Below are positions 9,184 to 17,683 of a DNA stretch of 64,000 bases, piece after piece. The notes beneath the pieces were generated by a model, which ran no database searches, had not been told where the DNA came from, and saw nothing but the letters and a program-made list of their open reading frames with translations. The DNA is from Haloferula helveola (GTDB taxonomy: Bacteria; Verrucomicrobiota; Verrucomicrobiia; Verrucomicrobiales; Akkermansiaceae). Position 1 is the stretch's first letter; the number at the start of each line of letters is the position of its first letter. The DNA lies in the NCBI RefSeq assembly GCF_037076345.1, contig NZ_AP024702.1, positions 4,836,001 to 4,900,000 of the forward strand, given 5' to 3'. Made by a program: the position numbers and the translations under genes.

Positions 9184-9377
9184 CCGAAGGGACGGCGGCA
9201 TTTAGCCCCGGGGTTCACCCCGGGGGATCTGAGCGGGAGACCATTCAAGCCCCGGAGGGGCGAAGGCGCGGACCGAAAGGTCGAAACACGTCTGCCATCG
9301 CACCTTCGGCGCTCAATATCGCATGCAGAAGCTTTCCCCGGGGTGAACCCCGGGGCTAAATGCCGTCGCCCCTTCGG
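9184..9377. repeat. Long inverted-repeat element (42-bp arms)
   Basis: The left arm 9184-9225 and right arm 9336-9377 are inverted copies that differ at only a few positions near their outer ends. Each arm contains a smaller palindrome (CCCCGGGGTTCACCCCGGGG). The 110 bases between contain further short hairpins such as CCGGAGGGGCG and GACCGAAAGGTC. No transposase is present. This resembles bacterial interspersed mosaic or REP-pair elements. The right arm runs into the 3' end of the FeoB-associated gene and supplies its stop codon. Confidence 0.8.
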
Positions 9378-9541
9378 CGCTGGCTCTTGGGCGCGTCCGG
9401 TTGGCTCCGGCCGCGATCTGTCGAGTCACAGCTGCAGTCGCCGCCGCAGCCGGTCTTCTTGCCGGCCACCATCCTGCGAACGAACAAGACCAAGGTCAGA
9501 CCGACAATCGCCCCCGCCGCCCATGTCTGCCAATCTTCCAT
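9356..9541 (-). CDS. FeoB-associated Cys-rich membrane protein
   Basis: A 61-residue protein: MEDWQTWAAGAIVGLTLVLFVRRMV forms one membrane helix, followed by a short Cys cluster (GCGGDCSC). This matches the small FeoB-associated Cys-rich proteins encoded after feoB in many bacteria, thought to help ferrous iron uptake. It begins four bases after the feoB stop on the same strand. The last ~8 residues and the stop are encoded inside the right arm of the inverted-repeat element, so the original end has probably been replaced. Confidence 0.75.
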   Translation of the reverse strand: MEDWQTWAAGAIVGLTLVLFVRRMVAGKKTGCGGDCSCDSTDRGRSQPDAPKSQRRRGDGI

Positions 9542-9545
9542 CTCG

Positions 9546-11429
9546 CTAGAATCCGAGCAGGCTCCCGACTTGGAAGATGACAAGCGAGGCGATCGCCGCG
9601 AAGGCGGACATGAACACGAATTGGCCGACCGCCCATTTCCACGAGCCGGCCTCACGCGCCACCACAGCGGACGTCGGCAGGCACTGCAGCGCGTAGATGT
9701 AGAACACCAGCAGTGAAATCACCGCGAGCGGCGAGAACAACGGACTGCCGTCGGGGCGCTTCTCGTTGGCGATGCGCTCGCGGATGCGCTGGCGGGTCTG
9801 CGTTTCGTCGTCGGACTCCTCGACGTGGTAGAGCTGGGCCATTGAACCGACAAACACCTCGCGTGCCGCAAAGGATGTCAGGATCGCGGTGCCGGTGCGG
9901 CCGTCGAAGCCGAGAGGCCGGACCACCGGTTCGATCACCTGGCTGATGCGGCCGACGATCGAATGTTCCAAGCGTTCCGCAGGATCCTCACTGTCGAGCT
10001 TGGGGTAGGTCTGCGCGGCCCACAGCAGGATCATCAGACCCAGGATGAAGGTGCCGGCCTTTTTCAGGAACGCGCCTGCCCGCTCCAGCAGGTGTCGGAA
10101 GATGTAGCCCCACTGCGGCGCCCGGTAGGGCGGCAGTTCGAGGATGAAGTGGTGAACGATTTCCTCGGGGCCGAGGCGGCCGCGGAGCACGCGTGCGACC
10201 ACGAAGGCAGTAAGGGTTCCGACCGCGTAGATGGCGGTGAAGATAAGCGCTTGTACGAGGCCGCCTTCGGAACCGCCGAGCAGCATCGGAACCAGCAGCA
10301 GATAGACCGGAAGGCGCGCCGAGCAGCTCATCCACGGTGCGACGAAGATCGTCACCAACCGCTCCTTCGCGGAGTCGATCGTGCGGGTCGCCATGACGCC
10401 CGGAATGGCGCACGCGTAGCTGCTGAGCAGTGGGAGGAAGGCTTTACCGCTCAGGCCTACCTTGGACATCACCCCGTCCATCAGGTAGGCCGCCCGGGAC
10501 ATGTAGCCGGAGCTTTCGAGCAGCCCGATAAAGAAGAACAGCATCAGGATCTGCGGCAGGAAGATGACGACCGCGCCGACGCCTCCGATGATGCCGTCGA
10601 CGAGGAGGTCCCGCAGGTCACCCTCGGCCATCGAGTTGGCGACAAGGTCCTGCAGCCAGATCTGTCCGCTTTCGACCCATCCCATCGGAGTCTCCGAAAG
10701 GGAGAAGATCGTCCAGAAGACCGCGAGCATGATGCCGATGAAGCACAGCCAGCCGAGCACCGGGTGGAGAAGAACCGAATCGAGCCGGTCGGAAACCGTA
10801 CTGGTGTGGGCCGTCGGGCGTCGGGCGACGATTTCGCAGAGCGCGAGGACCCGCGAGCGACGGGCGTCCTCGACGTCGGAGCCTGTGCTCCACGGAGCGT
10901 CAGCGGCCGGAGGCAGCGGATGACGGATCGCCTGCTTCAGTTCGACGAGACCCTTGCCGCGGTTGGCTTGGATCGGGACGACCGGGACGCCGAGTTCTTC
11001 GGAGAGCTTCTGGGGATCGAGTCGCAGCCCGGACGACTCGGCGACGTCGATCATGTTCAGCGCGATCACCACCGGCAGGCCGGTCTCGATCACCTCGAGC
11101 GCGAGGTTCAGGTGGCGCTCGAGATTGGAGGCATCGAGGACGCAGATCGCCAGATCCGGGCGGCCGATCTCCCCGATCTCGCCGCGCAGGGCGCGATGGG
11201 CGACTTGTTGGTCCGGGGAGCCGCCCTGAAGCGAGTAGCAGCCTGGCAGATCGAGGATCCTGACCTTGCGGCCGTGGGCAGTGAACGTGTGACCGGTTTT
11301 CAGTTCGACCGTGACCCCCGCGAAGTTTCCGACCTTGGCATTGGCCCCGGTCAGCGCGTTGAAAAGGGTCGTTTTGCCGACGTTGGGGTTGCCGGCCAGG
11401 ACGACCGTTTCGATCCGTTCGTCGGTCAT
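9546..11429 (-). CDS. feoB: Ferrous iron transporter FeoB
   Basis: A 627-residue GTP-gated Fe(II) importer of the inner membrane. The G domain has GNPNVGKT (13-20), a switch I segment with NFAGVTVE, DLPGCYSL (G3) and NMID (G4). The membrane part begins after ~210 and carries the conserved gate motifs PILLM-like, SYACAIPG and SFAAREVFVG. It is shorter than E. coli FeoB (773) but within the range of shorter forms. Gene order feoA-feoB-small Cys protein on one strand indicates an operon for ferrous iron uptake. Confidence 0.95.
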   Translation of the reverse strand: MTDERIETVVLAGNPNVGKTTLFNALTGANAKVGNFAGVTVELKTGHTFTAHGRKVRILDLPGCYSLQGGSPDQQVAHRALRGEIGEIGRPDLAICVLDASNLERHLNLALEVIETGLPVVIALNMIDVAESSGLRLDPQKLSEELGVPVVPIQANRGKGLVELKQAIRHPLPPAADAPWSTGSDVEDARRSRVLALCEIVARRPTAHTSTVSDRLDSVLLHPVLGWLCFIGIMLAVFWTIFSLSETPMGWVESGQIWLQDLVANSMAEGDLRDLLVDGIIGGVGAVVIFLPQILMLFFFIGLLESSGYMSRAAYLMDGVMSKVGLSGKAFLPLLSSYACAIPGVMATRTIDSAKERLVTIFVAPWMSCSARLPVYLLLVPMLLGGSEGGLVQALIFTAIYAVGTLTAFVVARVLRGRLGPEEIVHHFILELPPYRAPQWGYIFRHLLERAGAFLKKAGTFILGLMILLWAAQTYPKLDSEDPAERLEHSIVGRISQVIEPVVRPLGFDGRTGTAILTSFAAREVFVGSMAQLYHVEESDDETQTRQRIRERIANEKRPDGSPLFSPLAVISLLVFYIYALQCLPTSAVVAREAGSWKWAVGQFVFMSAFAAIASLVIFQVGSLLGF

Positions 11430-11436
11430 CGGGAAA

Positions 11437-11709
11437 TCAGGCGGGGAGCGGGGAAACCAGAACCTGATCGGCCAACTCGCGGCTGAGGGCCATCCGGGTG
11501 CCGCAGACCGAGCAGATCAGATTGCGGCCGTTTGCCAATTTCCGCACCTGAAGGGTCTCACAGAAGCCCAAACGTCGCAGTTGCTCGCAGGCCGGCCCTT
11601 CGAGGAAACGAATCCGGAAATCACAGCCCACGGTCGCCTGCGCAAGACTCTGCAGGCTGTCGTTTTCCAGATCGTGGGCGGTTGCGTGCGGCATTCGCGG
11701 GAAGTTCAT
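11437..11709 (-). CDS. feoA: FeoA domain protein
   Basis: About 90 residues with a FeoA (SH3-like) domain: SLAQATVGCDFRIRFL, a RRLGFCETLQVRKL core and a final ALSRELADQVLV, the pattern of Fe(II) uptake partner proteins. It adds an ICSVC pair not typical of FeoA, which could bind metal. It lies seven bases before feoB. Two ATG codons (11709 and 11694) are possible; neither has a clear ribosome site. Divergent from the ROK gene, so the spacer 11710-11852 should hold promoters for both. Confidence 0.8.
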   Translation of the reverse strand: MNFPRMPHATAHDLENDSLQSLAQATVGCDFRIRFLEGPACEQLRRLGFCETLQVRKLANGRNLICSVCGTRMALSRELADQVLVSPLPA

Positions 11710-11852
11710 CCAATTGAGACCGATTTGCAATAGCAAACAGGGACAGGAATGAATACGCCCCGGAGGCGCGGGACTTTTCGCTCTTTCACGGTCACGTTGC
11801 GCATTAAAACATTTCATTCCCGAGTTTGTTCGCCGTATGACAAGCCCGATTC

Positions 11853-13259
11853 ATGAGCACCGCCGCAACCCCCGCCTTCGATTCCTCTCTCGCCTCCTGT
11901 CGTCCTGTTCTCGACCCGGGGTTTGTTCCGGCGGTGGCATGGAACCGTCTGTATCGCCGGGTTGCCGGCGAGACCTCGGGTGCGCGCGATGTGGCGGTCA
12001 GTCTCGAGCGTCCGGACGGCACGGTTTTCCGGTGGAATTCCCTCATGCTTCCGGATGCCGCCGAGCACGCCGAGATCAACCTGCGTTACCTCGAGCGGAT
12101 TCTGAAGTTCCTGCTCTGGCAGAAGGGCGGCAACCGCATCCGGATCGCGGGAGCTCCTGAGCTGGCCGCCAAGCTGGGGCTGATCTACTCCGCCGATGGA
12201 GATCGGGCGTTCGACTGGGACTTCATCGGCCGCAAGATCTTCGGTGGCGGGATCTCCATCGAAGCCGCCGAAGCGGACGACCTGCCCGAGGCAAATGACC
12301 AAGTGATGCCGCTGGGCCGGCACCTCGACGGCTGCCGGATCGGCTTTGACCTCGGTGGTTCCGACCGCAAGTGCGCGGCGGTGATCGACGGCGAGGTCGT
12401 CTTCTCCGAGGAGGTCGTTTGGGATCCCTACTTCCAGAGTGACCCCGAGTATCATCTCGAGGGCATTCACGATTCCCTCAAGCGCGCGGCGGCGCATCTG
12501 CCACGGGTCGATGCCATCGGTGGCAGCTCGGCGGGCGTTTACGTCAACAACGAGGTCCGCGCGGCGTCGCTGTTCCGCGGGGTCTCGGAAGAGGATTTCG
12601 AGAAACACATCCGCGGCATCTTCGGCACGCTCAAGGAGCGCTGGAACGGGGTGCCGTTCGAAGTCGTCAACGACGGTGAAGTCACGGCCCTGGCGGGATC
12701 GATGGCACTCGGCGAGAACGCCGTGCTGGGCGTGGCGATGGGAACCAGCGAAGCGGCCGGCTACGTCGACGGCTCCGGTCACATCCGTCCCTGGCTAAAC
12801 GAACTCGCATTCGCTCCGGTCGACTATCGTGACCAAGGGCCTCTCGACGAATGGAGCGGGGATCGCGGGTGTGGCGTCCAGTTCTTTTCCCAGCAGGGAG
12901 TCGCGCGACTCGCTCCGCTGGCAGGTTTCGAGTTCGGCGACATGCCGTTCCCCGAGCAGCTCGTGAAGGTCCAGGAGGCGATGAAGGGTGGCGACGACCG
13001 GGCGCGGAAGATCTATGAGACGATCGGCACGTGTTTCGGATACTCGGTGGCCCACTACGCCGACTTCTACGAGATCCGCAATCTGCTGATCCTCGGCCGG
13101 GTAACTTCGGGTGACGGCGGCGATGTGATCATCTCCGAAGCCGAGAAGGTGCTCGGGCAGGAGTTCCCCGACCAGTCGATCCGCCTGGTGGTGCCGGATG
13201 AGAAGACCAAACGCCACGGTCAGGCCGTGGCTGCGGCAAGCCTGCCGGCAAAGGGCTGA
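11853..13259 (+). CDS. ROK family protein (sugar kinase-like) with N-terminal extension
   Basis: A 468-residue protein. Residues 162-460 are ROK-like: the phosphate-binding motif IGFDLGGSDRKCA (163-175), a GGSSAGVYV segment, and VVNDGEVTALAGSMALGENAVLGVAMGTSEAAGY, the ATP/sugar site region. ROK proteins are glucokinase-like kinases or sugar-responsive regulators. No helix-turn-helix was recognised, and the classical Cys-rich zinc motif is not evident. The first ~160 residues are not recognised. No linked sugar gene gives a substrate. Confidence 0.75.
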   Translation: MSTAATPAFDSSLASCRPVLDPGFVPAVAWNRLYRRVAGETSGARDVAVSLERPDGTVFRWNSLMLPDAAEHAEINLRYLERILKFLLWQKGGNRIRIAGAPELAAKLGLIYSADGDRAFDWDFIGRKIFGGGISIEAAEADDLPEANDQVMPLGRHLDGCRIGFDLGGSDRKCAAVIDGEVVFSEEVVWDPYFQSDPEYHLEGIHDSLKRAAAHLPRVDAIGGSSAGVYVNNEVRAASLFRGVSEEDFEKHIRGIFGTLKERWNGVPFEVVNDGEVTALAGSMALGENAVLGVAMGTSEAAGYVDGSGHIRPWLNELAFAPVDYRDQGPLDEWSGDRGCGVQFFSQQGVARLAPLAGFEFGDMPFPEQLVKVQEAMKGGDDRARKIYETIGTCFGYSVAHYADFYEIRNLLILGRVTSGDGGDVIISEAEKVLGQEFPDQSIRLVVPDEKTKRHGQAVAAASLPAKG

Positions 13260-13276
13260 GCGCGGTTGTTTCTACG

Positions 13277-13855
13277 TCACCCGTAGTAGGGGGCGTTCTG
13301 TGCGGGCACGGGTTCCTTGAGGGCTCCGTGGGCCGCACGCGCGTAGCGCATTCCGAGGACGAGGGTTGAGAGCGCCACCGCGAGGAATATAAGGAATACG
13401 AGCAGTACCCACACGATCTCCTCTCCGGAGGGTGACTGGTTGCCGATGTAGATCAGCCATCCGATCGCGCATGGTGTGGTGAAGCCTCCGAATATTGCGC
13501 TGAAGATCCAGCAGGCGCGTTGCCAGCGGGCGTCGTTGCGTTTGAAGAACAGGAAGCCGAGGGCGGACCATGCGAGCACTCCGAAACCGGCGGAGCCCAC
13601 CGCGCTGATCATCAGGAAAATGGTCTCCGCGTCCATTCCGCCCCAAGACGACCCTCCCATGCCGCCGACGAAGGTAATGAAGATGAACATTCCGAAAAAG
13701 ACGTAGGCGGCCGGCAGCAGCAGCAGGGTGCCGATCGAAACGAGAGTGATGTGCGCGACCTTGCTGCGCTCCCAGAGTTCCGGTCTCAGGTGCCGGAAGG
13801 GCGACTGAGCAAGGTATTGGGCCTGGGGGTTGTCCGGTGGCGGCTGCGCTTCCAT
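13277..13855 (-). CDS. Four-helix membrane protein, unknown
   Basis: A 192-residue hydrophobic protein with about four membrane segments (35-65, 80-105, 115-140, 148-172). The start is Pro/Gln-rich (MEAQPPPDNPQAQYLAQSPF) and the end is short and polar. No family was recognised. It is convergent with the ROK gene and 51 bases downstream of the phosphatase gene on the same strand, so it could be its second cistron. Confidence 0.6.
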   Translation of the reverse strand: MEAQPPPDNPQAQYLAQSPFRHLRPELWERSKVAHITLVSIGTLLLLPAAYVFFGMFIFITFVGGMGGSSWGGMDAETIFLMISAVGSAGFGVLAWSALGFLFFKRNDARWQRACWIFSAIFGGFTTPCAIGWLIYIGNQSPSGEEIVWVLLVFLIFLAVALSTLVLGMRYARAAHGALKEPVPAQNAPYYG

Positions 13856-13906
13856 GGCGGGGAGATGATTGGAAAGGGGTGAAGGGCGTGTGAAGGATCG
13901 ACGAAT

Positions 13907-14407
13907 TCAGCGAACGGGACCGCTGGTTCCGGTGAGTTCGGCGAGCAGGCCGTCGCAGGCATCTTCAACGAGGTCCGCGACCTCTTCGAAACCACGGCGT
14001 CCGCCGTAGTAGGGATCCGGAACATGGTCGGCTTCGCGGTCGATGCAGTAGCGGGTGATCAGATGGATCCGGTCGTGACGCTCGCCGCCGGGGTCGAGCG
14101 AGCGGACGTCGTCGAGATTGTCGCGGTCGGCGCAGAGGATGAGGTCGAAGTCCTCGAGATCCCGGGCGCGGATCTTCCTCGAGCTTCCGGCAATCTCATA
14201 GCCGCGTGCGGAGAGCGTTTCGCTCATCCTCGGGTCGGGCGGGTTGCCGGCGTGGTAGCCGATTGTCCCGGCGGAATCGATTTCGATGCGATCGGTGAGG
14301 CCTGCTTCTCCGACGCGGTGCCGGAAGATGATCTCCGCCGCCGGGGAGCGGCAGATGTTTCCCATGCAAACGAAGAGTACGCGGTAGGGCTTGCAAGTGT
14401 CGGTCAT
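13907..14407 (-). CDS. Low-molecular-weight protein tyrosine phosphatase
   Basis: A 166-residue enzyme with the P-loop CMGNICRS near residues 15-22 (C-x5-R) and the acid loop PDPYYGG near 136, both diagnostic of the low-Mr phosphatase family (Wzb/YwlE types). Substrates may be phosphotyrosine or phosphoarginine proteins; no tyrosine kinase gene is adjacent. The ATG at 14407 is chosen because upstream codons lie over the divergent sulfatase-like gene and add ~70 non-homologous residues. Only 18 bases separate the two starts, so their promoters must overlap. Confidence 0.9.
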   Translation of the reverse strand: MTDTCKPYRVLFVCMGNICRSPAAEIIFRHRVGEAGLTDRIEIDSAGTIGYHAGNPPDPRMSETLSARGYEIAGSSRKIRARDLEDFDLILCADRDNLDDVRSLDPGGERHDRIHLITRYCIDREADHVPDPYYGGRRGFEEVADLVEDACDGLLAELTGTSGPVR

Positions 14408-14425
14408 AGGCTCCGTAGTCCTGCC

Positions 14426-16177
14426 ATGCTCCGGATTTGGCTGCTCACGGCAATCGCAAAGGCGCTTTTCCTTTGCGTGGCCGCCGGAGCTCCGAACGTG
14501 ATCATCATCGTTGCCGACGATGTCGGCTGGAGCCATCTCGGGTCGGAGGAGGGTGACGAGGAGGATGCACCGGTGCTCCAGGGGTTGCGTGAAGAGTCGA
14601 CCGCGTTCGAGCAATTGTTCGTCAGTCCGACGGGTGCGGCATCAAGGGCGGCACTGATCACCGGACGGCATGAATTCGCAGTTGGCGTCAGCCACGGCTT
14701 CGTGGGGCGGAACCTGCTCCGCCCGGGTGTTCCGACCATGCCGGAGCTGATGCGGGACGCGGGATACTCGACCGGGATTTTCGGGCTCTGGCAGCTTGGC
14801 GACGCGTTTCCGTGTCGTCCCGAAGATCGCGGTTTCGAAGAGATCTTGGTTCACGGAGGAGCCGGGATCGGTGCGGTCCCCGATGCATGGGGGAACGTGC
14901 GGACCGCTCCTCTGCTGCGGTCGGGAGCCGGCTGGGTGGAGACCGAGGGCGGGGCGGCCGAAGTCGTCTTCGAGCGGGCAACGAAGTGGCTGAACGAGGA
15001 GGTGGAAAAGGGGAAGTCGTTCTTCCTTTGGCTAGCTCCCGAGATGTCGGCAGATTCCGGTGAGCGCCTCAGTGAGCTTGAGGCGAATCTGAAAGGATTG
15101 CTGCGGACCCTTGAAGAGCGTGAAGTCGCGGATGAAACCATCGTCGTGTTCGTTTCTGACGGCGGTGGCGGGAGTGTCGGTATCGGTGGGATCGCGGACG
15201 ACGGGACGGTTCGAGTTCCGTGTTTCGTCCGATGGCCCGGCAAGATTGCTCCGGGGAGGAAGGTGGATGCGTTGGCAGCGCATTTCGACCTGATGCCGAC
15301 CGTTGCCTCCCTGTGTGGTGTCGCGATGCCCGCGCAGTGGAGGGGCGACGGGATGGATTTGTCCGCGGCGCTGAAAAGTGAATCGGAGTTTCCGAAGGAG
15401 CGGACCTTGTTTTTCCATGCCGGTGGTTGGCCGGGGGATGAGAGTCCGGCAAGGCATCGAACCCGCGGCTTTTCCGTGAGGACTCCGAAGTGGCGTCTGG
15501 TCGGACTCGAGTTGTTCGACATGGAGAATGACCCGGAGCAGCGGGAGAACCTGTTTCCCGGTCCGGACGGAATGGCGAGCCGGTTATTGGTGGACTACGG
15601 CCGCTGGTGGGATTCGGTGCAGCCGTCGCTGATGAGTCCGGTCCGCTACCGGGTCGGCGACGACCGGTGTCCGGTGGTGGATCTCACCTGTGCCGATTGG
15701 TGGCCTTCGCTGGAGGCGGAGACCGGGACTCATGTCGAGTTTCGCGGACAGGCGCAGATCCGGGCTTACCTCGACAAGTCAAGGGTCGCGAAGACGCGCA
15801 ACGCGCTGCCGGGCGCCAGCGGCCATTGGAAGTTGGATGTCGCCCGGGAGGGTCGATACCGGGTGAGGATGTCGCTCCTTCCCAAGTCCGCTCCGGATGA
15901 CGAGCGGAGGCGGATCGGCCTGCTCCGTTCGGGGACAGCTCACGTGCGGGTCGCCAAGCGGGAGGTCCAATTGGAAGTGGTCGAACGCGCCAGTTCGGTC
16001 GCGATGGAGATCGATCTGGACGCGGGTCCCGCCGACCTCGAAGCGTGGTTTGGCGGTCAGTTGCCGGCCGACCGCAAGATCGGCGCGTTCTTCGCCTCGA
16101 TCGAGCGGGTGGGCGACCGGAAGGAAGTTTTGCCCGAGCTTGAAGTGAAGCCGGTGGAAGGCTCCGGGCAGGAATGA
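14426..16177 (+). CDS. Sulfatase-like protein with degenerate active site
   Basis: A 583-residue secreted protein: signal peptide ~1-21, then APNVIIIVADDVGW, which keeps the Asp31-Asp32 metal pair. The site that should read C/S-x-P-S-R is GAASR (70-74), so the residue converted to formylglycine is Gly. The GKWHLG motif is GLWQLG (120-125), and the later SDNG motif is SDGG. The fold appears kept (ASRAALITGRH, DDGTVRVPCFVRWPG) but hydrolysis by the usual mechanism seems impossible. A ~160-residue C-terminal region may be a beta domain. It could be a binding protein or act on another ester. Confidence 0.75.
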   Translation: MLRIWLLTAIAKALFLCVAAGAPNVIIIVADDVGWSHLGSEEGDEEDAPVLQGLREESTAFEQLFVSPTGAASRAALITGRHEFAVGVSHGFVGRNLLRPGVPTMPELMRDAGYSTGIFGLWQLGDAFPCRPEDRGFEEILVHGGAGIGAVPDAWGNVRTAPLLRSGAGWVETEGGAAEVVFERATKWLNEEVEKGKSFFLWLAPEMSADSGERLSELEANLKGLLRTLEEREVADETIVVFVSDGGGGSVGIGGIADDGTVRVPCFVRWPGKIAPGRKVDALAAHFDLMPTVASLCGVAMPAQWRGDGMDLSAALKSESEFPKERTLFFHAGGWPGDESPARHRTRGFSVRTPKWRLVGLELFDMENDPEQRENLFPGPDGMASRLLVDYGRWWDSVQPSLMSPVRYRVGDDRCPVVDLTCADWWPSLEAETGTHVEFRGQAQIRAYLDKSRVAKTRNALPGASGHWKLDVAREGRYRVRMSLLPKSAPDDERRRIGLLRSGTAHVRVAKREVQLEVVERASSVAMEIDLDAGPADLEAWFGGQLPADRKIGAFFASIERVGDRKEVLPELEVKPVEGSGQE

Positions 16178-16237
16178 CGCAGGCGCCGGAACGGCTCCGC
16201 AACTTTTCATGACGTCGGGTGTTGCCGCCCAAGATTC

Positions 16238-17611
16238 ATGAACCAATCGATCACCATCGGACTGGCCGCTCTCCTCGTCGGAGGCGCGGGAGGATTCATT
16301 ATCGGAAACTCCGGAGGCAGTCCGGAGGACGCCGATTCGGGCAATAGCGCCATGCAGGCTCCGGCCAAGCTGCGTCCCAAAAGCGACCGTGCTGACGACC
16401 GGGTGTCGGACCGATCGGCACGTGCGGGGGCCCGCAGCATGGAGGAAATCATGCGTGAGCCGGGTCAAACGGCCCGTCTGCAGGCATTGATCGACATGTA
16501 TGCCGGGATGGACGCCGACCAGCTGGCCGAAGAGGCCGGCAAGCTCGACGGTCTTCCGATGTCCGACCGGATCCTCGCTTCGGTGCTGCTGTTCAGCCGC
16601 TGGGCGGAGATCGACCCCCAAGGGGCCTTGGCTTACTCGAAGGATATGGGAATGGGTGGCATGTTCGCCCGCCCGACCATCCTGCGCAGCTGGGCAAGTG
16701 TCGACCCGGTCAATGCCGCCAAGTATTTCACCGAGAATCCGAGCGAGTTCGCCGGCATGGGCCGCGGGCGTGGCCCGGGAGGCGACGACGGTGCCGAGCT
16801 GATTGCCCGCGAGTGGGCGAAGCTTGATCCCGACGCCGCCCTCGCATGGGCCAACGGCCTCGACGAGCGGAGCCGGGGCGATGCCGTGGTGTCGGTGATT
16901 TCCGAACTGGCGGCGAGTGATCCGTCCCGGGCGGCCGCGCTTGCGGCGACGCTGGGAGAAGGTGATCAAGCCCGCGCCTACGGAGAAATCGCGGAACAAT
17001 GGGCACGCACCGACTTCGCTGCGGCCGAGGCCTGGATTCAGACCCTTTCGGGCGACGCCAAGCAGCGCGCGCTGAGCGAAGCGATCGGCGTGCTCGCCAA
17101 TTCGGATCCGCAGGCTGCGGCCAGCCGGATTGCCTCGCTTGAGGCGGGAGATTCGCGCGACCGAGCGATCCGCGATGTCGCGTCGGAATGGTCGAGGACG
17201 GACCCGGCCGGAGCTGCAAGCTGGGTCGCCAGCCAGGAGACCGAAGATCCGGGCGACGCGATTCGCCGGGTGATGGGCAACTGGGTTTCGCAGGATCAGG
17301 CTGGAGCGCTGGCTTTCATCGAATCCCAGCCTGCCGGTGAGGTGCGTGACAGCGCGACCCAGAGCTATCTCTGGATGAACCGCGATGGTGATCCGGCAGA
17401 GTCCCTGGCTCTGGCGGAAACGATCAGCGACGAACGTGATCGCAGCCGTGCCGTGGGCATGACCGCCGCTCGCTGGATGCGCGAGGACGAGGCCGCCGCG
17501 CGTGCCTACGTCGAGTCATCCACTCTGCTGGACGATCAGATGAAGGAGCGCATTCTCAGCAACGACGGCGACGGCGGTGATCGTCGCTTCGGCGGCCGGG
17601 GAGGGCGCTGA
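16238..17611 (+). CDS. Secreted or anchored helical-repeat protein
   Basis: A 457-residue protein. Residues 5-22 are a hydrophobic, glycine-rich signal or anchor (AALLVGGAGGFIIG). After a polar linker, the rest is a tandem array of ~30-35-residue helical units with the pattern W-A-x-x-D-P-x-A-A-x-A (for example WAEIDPQGALAY, WAKLDPDAALAW, WARTDFAAAEAW, WSRTDPAGAASW). The end is Gly/Arg-rich. Such arrays are frequent in Verrucomicrobiota and look like TPR/HEAT-type scaffolds; no function is known to me. A hairpin terminator follows. Confidence 0.65.
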   Translation: MNQSITIGLAALLVGGAGGFIIGNSGGSPEDADSGNSAMQAPAKLRPKSDRADDRVSDRSARAGARSMEEIMREPGQTARLQALIDMYAGMDADQLAEEAGKLDGLPMSDRILASVLLFSRWAEIDPQGALAYSKDMGMGGMFARPTILRSWASVDPVNAAKYFTENPSEFAGMGRGRGPGGDDGAELIAREWAKLDPDAALAWANGLDERSRGDAVVSVISELAASDPSRAAALAATLGEGDQARAYGEIAEQWARTDFAAAEAWIQTLSGDAKQRALSEAIGVLANSDPQAAASRIASLEAGDSRDRAIRDVASEWSRTDPAGAASWVASQETEDPGDAIRRVMGNWVSQDQAGALAFIESQPAGEVRDSATQSYLWMNRDGDPAESLALAETISDERDRSRAVGMTAARWMREDEAAARAYVESSTLLDDQMKERILSNDGDGGDRRFGGRGGR

Positions 17612-17639
17612 GTCTTCGGTTCGCAAAAGAACTTCCAAG

Positions 17640-17674
17640 CGGCCGACAGTCTCGACTGTCGGCCGTTTTCGTTT
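17640..17674 (+). terminator. Rho-independent terminator
   Basis: An 11-bp stem (17640-17650 with 17655-17665) and a CTCG loop are followed by TTTTCGTTT. It lies 28 bases after the repeat-protein stop and ends the plus-strand transcript ahead of the convergent FHA gene. Confidence 0.85.
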
Positions 17675-17683
17675 GCCCGGCTA

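Noticed and set aside
9012-9359. Open frame of 115 codons on the plus strand after ccsA
   Set aside because: It runs through the inverted-repeat element and has no protein-like features; the frame arises from GC-rich repeat sequence.
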